Shown here: positions 5,840-8,295 of the stretch, piece after piece
Layout: each line of letters opens with the position of its first letter
Position numbering within the stretch: position 1 is the stretch's first letter
Made by a program: the position numbers and the translations under genes
Origin: Betaproteobacteria bacterium
GTDB lineage: Bacteria; Pseudomonadota; Gammaproteobacteria; Burkholderiales; Burkholderiaceae_C
DNA: 8,295 nucleotides
Direction of reading: 5' to 3'
Assembly: GCA_005882155.1 (NCBI GenBank)
Contig: VBCQ01000009.1
Span: 1-8,295, forward strand
Notes under the pieces: generated by a model
What the model was told of the DNA's origin: nothing
Seen by the model: only the letters and a program-made list of their open reading frames with translations
Database searches by the model: none

Positions 5840-7000
5840 CGAGATGCCGCGCACCGCGTCGCTGCGCGGAAACACGTCGCCGTTCAGGTGGCTGTGCGCG
5901 ACCTGCAAGTGATCGGCAAGCAACCCCTTCAGCACCGCGCGCAGATCGGTCGTGATGCGGAGGTCGCGGCCTTCGAAGCGGTCCTTCTTCGCGAGCCCCG
6001 GCCAGTCGGCGATCAAGCGACCGCCCTTGACCGCACCGCCGAAGACGAAGGCAGCGCCGCCGGTGCCATGGTCGGTGCCCTGCGTGCCGTTGATGGCGAC
6101 TTCGCGGCCGAACTCCGTCGCGACGACGACAACCGTGCGTTTCCAGACATCGCCTGCGACGAGGCCATCGCGCAACGCGCCGAGTCCCGCATCGAGGTTG
6201 CGCAGATTGGCGACCAATGCGCCGTTCGGCGCCGCCTGATTCGCATGCGTGTCCCAGCCACCGAGCTCGAGTACCGCAGCCTGCGGTCCGTTGCGCTTCG
6301 AGAGAAATTCTGCCGCGCGTTGCGCGAGTGTCGCGAAGCCGCCTGCTCGCGGACCCGCAGCGGCGCTGTTGCCGCCGGCCATGCTGCTCATCATCTCGGG
6401 GTCGAAGTGCAAGGCCTTCGCGCCGTACATCTGCTCCAGTCGCATCACGAAGTCGGCCGATGGATCGGGCATCGCCGACGGGGACCAAGTGTCGACGCTG
6501 GTCGTGCCGCGCAGCACCAGCGGCACCGCAGTGTCGAGCGCGATGCCTTTGCTGCCGCTGTGGGCGAGCGCGCGGCCGAGCCAACCGGTCGCGAGCTCGT
6601 AGGGCCGCGTGCCGCCGCTTTCGAGCAACTGCTGCGCATCGAAGTGCGAGCGCTCGCGGTAGGGCAGGCCCACCGCATGGACGACGGCGAGCTCGCCGCG
6701 GCCATACATCGCATGCAGCGCAGCGAGTTGCGGGTGCAGTGCAAAGTCGTTGTCGAGCGCGAGCGGCGGCGATGCGAACTGCGCCAGCGCGCCGCGTGCC
6801 GCCGCGAACTCCGGGTCGCCGACGGCGGGAACCGCCGACAAGCCGTCGAGCCCCCCGCGCAGGATCACCATCACGAAGCGATTCGCACCTGCATCGCTCG
6901 AGCCGGCAAAACTGAGCGTCGACCACGGCGCGATGACGCTGCTCGACAACGCCGCACCGATCAAAAAGCGACGTCGCGGGTCGACGGGTCGATTCATCAT
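5828..7000 (-). CDS. DUF1501 family protein with Tat signal peptide
   Basis: The 390-residue protein starts with a twin-arginine signal. Arg9-Arg10-Arg11 are followed by FLIG, a hydrophobic stretch (about 12-28) and a probable cleavage region near 30-33, so it should be exported folded to the periplasm. DUF1501 proteins belong to the alkaline phosphatase/sulfatase superfamily, which fits the metal-ligand-like clusters here: RSHFDAQ (117-123), GGWDTHANQ (247-255), TEFGRE (295-300) and GTDHGTGG (308-315). The N-terminal FVMVILRGGLDGLS (42-55) is also typical. The substrate and reaction are not established for the family. AAGGA at 7007-7011 serves the start, and a second ATG follows at once (6997), so the true start may be one codon later. 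The DUF1800 gene ends 10 bases upstream, so the two form an operon. The stop codon overlaps the end of waaA tail to tail by 12 bases. Confidence 0.92.
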   Translation of the reverse strand: MMNRPVDPRRRFLIGAALSSSVIAPWSTLSFAGSSDAGANRFVMVILRGGLDGLSAVPAVGDPEFAAARGALAQFASPPLALDNDFALHPQLAALHAMYGRGELAVVHAVGLPYRERSHFDAQQLLESGGTRPYELATGWLGRALAHSGSKGIALDTAVPLVLRGTTSVDTWSPSAMPDPSADFVMRLEQMYGAKALHFDPEMMSSMAGGNSAAAGPRAGGFATLAQRAAEFLSKRNGPQAAVLELGGWDTHANQAAPNGALVANLRNLDAGLGALRDGLVAGDVWKRTVVVVATEFGREVAINGTQGTDHGTGGAAFVFGGAVKGGRLIADWPGLAKKDRFEGRDLRITTDLRAVLKGLLADHLQVAHSHLNGDVFPRSDAVRGISLLS

Positions 7001-7010
7001 CGTCTGTCCT

Positions 7011-8295
7011 TCATCGGCGCTGGAACTCGGGCGCCATCAGCAGCAGCGCAAGTGCTTGCGGTCCATCGGCGGCGCGCTCGATTTGGCGCTGCGAGGTTTC
7101 GCTCAGCAGGGGGCCGAGACTCGCGCCGGCGAGCGTGCGCGCGTCGACGTTTCGGCCCGCACGATCGGCAATGCGAGTCGCCCACTCGACGCGCTTCCAC
7201 ACCGCTTCGGGTCCGAGCCAGTCGTCGGCGCGATCCGGCCAACCCGCCGGCGACGGCGCGGCATGAATCCGTTGGCCGAGGGCGAGCGCTGCGGCGGCGT
7301 CACCGCGTTCGAGCATCCGCTCGTCGAGGACGAGCAGTCGCGCCGTCGACACAACGAACTCTTCGGGCGTTTTCAGCTTCGCCAGTGTCGGCTGCCATGC
7401 GGGCGGGCTCGCGACCAGCTCGCGATACAGCGGGGCAAGCTGTCCGCCGTTGCGCAAATAGGTCGCGGCGAGGCGATCGACGAGCTCGAGCGGCGGCTCA
7501 TCGGCGACGAAATGGCGCGCCAGCTTCGTCGCGAGGAAGCGTGCGGTCGACGGGTGCATCGCGAGCTCATGCAAGACCTCGCGCAGCGCGTCGGGGCCTT
7601 CGGCGTAGCTCTTGCCGAGAACCGTCTTGCGACCGGGCTCGTGCCACGCCGGATCGAAGGGCAGTGCGGCACCGTTGATCAAGGGTTCGACGCGCCAGCC
7701 GGTCAGCACGGCGGCGAACGCAGTGACGTCGGCCTGCGTGTAGCCACCATGGACTCCCAAGGTATGCAGCTCGAGGACCTCGCGCGCGAGGTTCTCGTTC
7801 AGTCCTGTGAGCCGCGGGCCTTCCTGCATCTCCTGTGCGCGCCGCGCGGCCCGCGCGACGGCACGCGAGTGCGGGCCTGCGGACAAGTGGTTGTCGAGAT
7901 AGCGCAGCATCGCAGGATGCGTCGTCGCAGCGACCAGCAGTTCCTCGAACGAGCCGGCGATGTTCGGCCGGATGGCCTCGCGCTCGAACGCGCCGACGAG
8001 CCCGCGCACGCTGCCCTTGGCGAGCGAGACGGTGAAGTGATTGGTCCAGAACAGCTGCAGCCGTTCGGCGAACGGGCGGCGTGTCGTCGCCGCGGTCAGC
8101 AGCCGCGACCGTGCATCGGCAATCGTCACCTCGCGATAGTGGCCGGCGAGGACTTGCTCGGCGGTCATGCCGGGCGGCGGATTGCGCGCGAGTCGGCGCT
8201 TCTCGGTCTCGGCCTTGATGTGGGCCAGCGCCTGCGTCGTGCTCAGCAGGCCGGTGCCGCGTGGCTCATCGGCAGGGCCGATCTGCGCGATCAGC
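7011..8295 (-). CDS. DUF1800 family protein, 5' end outside the window
   Basis: The last 427 residues are visible. The frame is open to the window edge, so the internal ATG at 8168 is not the true start: the 42 residues before it (beginning LIAQIGPADE) continue the same protein. Family hallmarks, counted from the first visible codon, are LFWTNHFTVS (about 81-90, the W-x-N-H-F motif), NENLAREVLELHTLGVHGGY (166-185), LTGW shortly after, and FLATKLARHFVADEP in the C-terminal half. The protein ends with the typical PEFQRR. Such proteins are usually exported and are almost always encoded next to a DUF1501 protein, as here (10-base gap). The signal peptide would lie outside the window. Their joint role is unknown, and I do not assign one. 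Confidence 0.92.
   Translation of the reverse strand, partial: LIAQIGPADEPRGTGLLSTTQALAHIKAETEKRRLARNPPPGMTAEQVLAGHYREVTIADARSRLLTAATTRRPFAERLQLFWTNHFTVSLAKGSVRGLVGAFEREAIRPNIAGSFEELLVAATTHPAMLRYLDNHLSAGPHSRAVARAARRAQEMQEGPRLTGLNENLAREVLELHTLGVHGGYTQADVTAFAAVLTGWRVEPLINGAALPFDPAWHEPGRKTVLGKSYAEGPDALREVLHELAMHPSTARFLATKLARHFVADEPPLELVDRLAATYLRNGGQLAPLYRELVASPPAWQPTLAKLKTPEEFVVSTARLLVLDERMLERGDAAAALALGQRIHAAPSPAGWPDRADDWLGPEAVWKRVEWATRIADRAGRNVDARTLAGASLGPLLSETSQRQIERAADGPQALALLLMAPEFQRR

Noticed and set aside
5824..5853. tRNA-like string CTAGCTCAGTAGC near the end of waaA
   Set aside because: It resembles a tRNA D-arm, but there is no T-arm GGTTCGA-type sequence, anticodon arm or acceptor pairing at the right distances, and it lies in coding sequence.
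5888..7678. Long open frame (596 codons) on the plus strand opposite the DUF1501 and DUF1800 genes
   Set aside because: It spans the junction of two well-supported minus-strand genes and has low-complexity arginine/alanine-rich sequence with no motif, so it is a shadow of codon bias.

Overview
The window is gene-dense, high-GC (by eye about two-thirds G+C) bacterial chromosomal DNA. It reads as an ordinary Gram-negative proteobacterium, most likely a betaproteobacterium of the Burkholderiales type. The reasons are the gene order phosphomannomutase/phosphoglucomutase - waaC - waaA, the lipopolysaccharide (LPS) inner-core genes, the Ada-AlkA fusion and the Tat-exported DUF1501 protein. The taxonomic call is inference from gene content and is not proven. 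I see no rRNA or tRNA gene, CRISPR array, insertion sequence, prophage gene or attachment site. Coding density is close to 100%. The only real intergenic gap is 148 bases (2073-2220).

Region 1 (1-2072, minus strand) is a DNA alkylation-repair operon, read right to left. It holds an Ada-type regulator fused to an AlkA-type 3-methyladenine DNA glycosylase (597-2072), an O6-methylguanine-DNA methyltransferase (88-600), and the first 30 codons of an EamA/DMT-type membrane transporter (1-91, cut by the window edge). Both junctions are 4-base ATGA stop/start overlaps, so the three genes are probably translationally coupled. The fusion lacks the C-terminal methyltransferase domain of classical E. 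coli Ada, and the next gene supplies that activity.

Region 2 (2073-2220) is the divergent promoter region. It holds a perfect 12-base palindrome, a -10-like element only 6 bases before the ada start with no Shine-Dalgarno sequence (possible leaderless transcript), and a weak promoter plus strong ribosome binding site for the plus-strand operon.

Region 3 (2221-5839, plus strand) is an envelope-sugar operon. It encodes an AlgC-like phosphomannomutase/phosphoglucomutase, heptosyltransferase I (WaaC, TTG start) and Kdo transferase (WaaA). WaaA adds Kdo to the lipid A precursor, WaaC adds the first heptose to Kdo, and the mutase supplies hexose-1-phosphates for polysaccharide precursors. The 3' end of waaC looks damaged: the expected C-terminal segment is short, and a plausible native tail lies in the +1 frame, ending in an ATGA overlap with waaA.

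Region 4 (5828-8295, minus strand) is a DUF1800-DUF1501 pair. A DUF1800 protein (5' end outside the window) is followed after 10 bases by a Tat-signal DUF1501 protein, whose end overlaps the end of waaA by 12 bases, tail to tail. The biochemical function of this common pair is not established.

I do not see a clearly new biological system here. The points most worth checking are the waaC 3' end, the architecture of the ada divergent promoter and the split-Ada operon layout.
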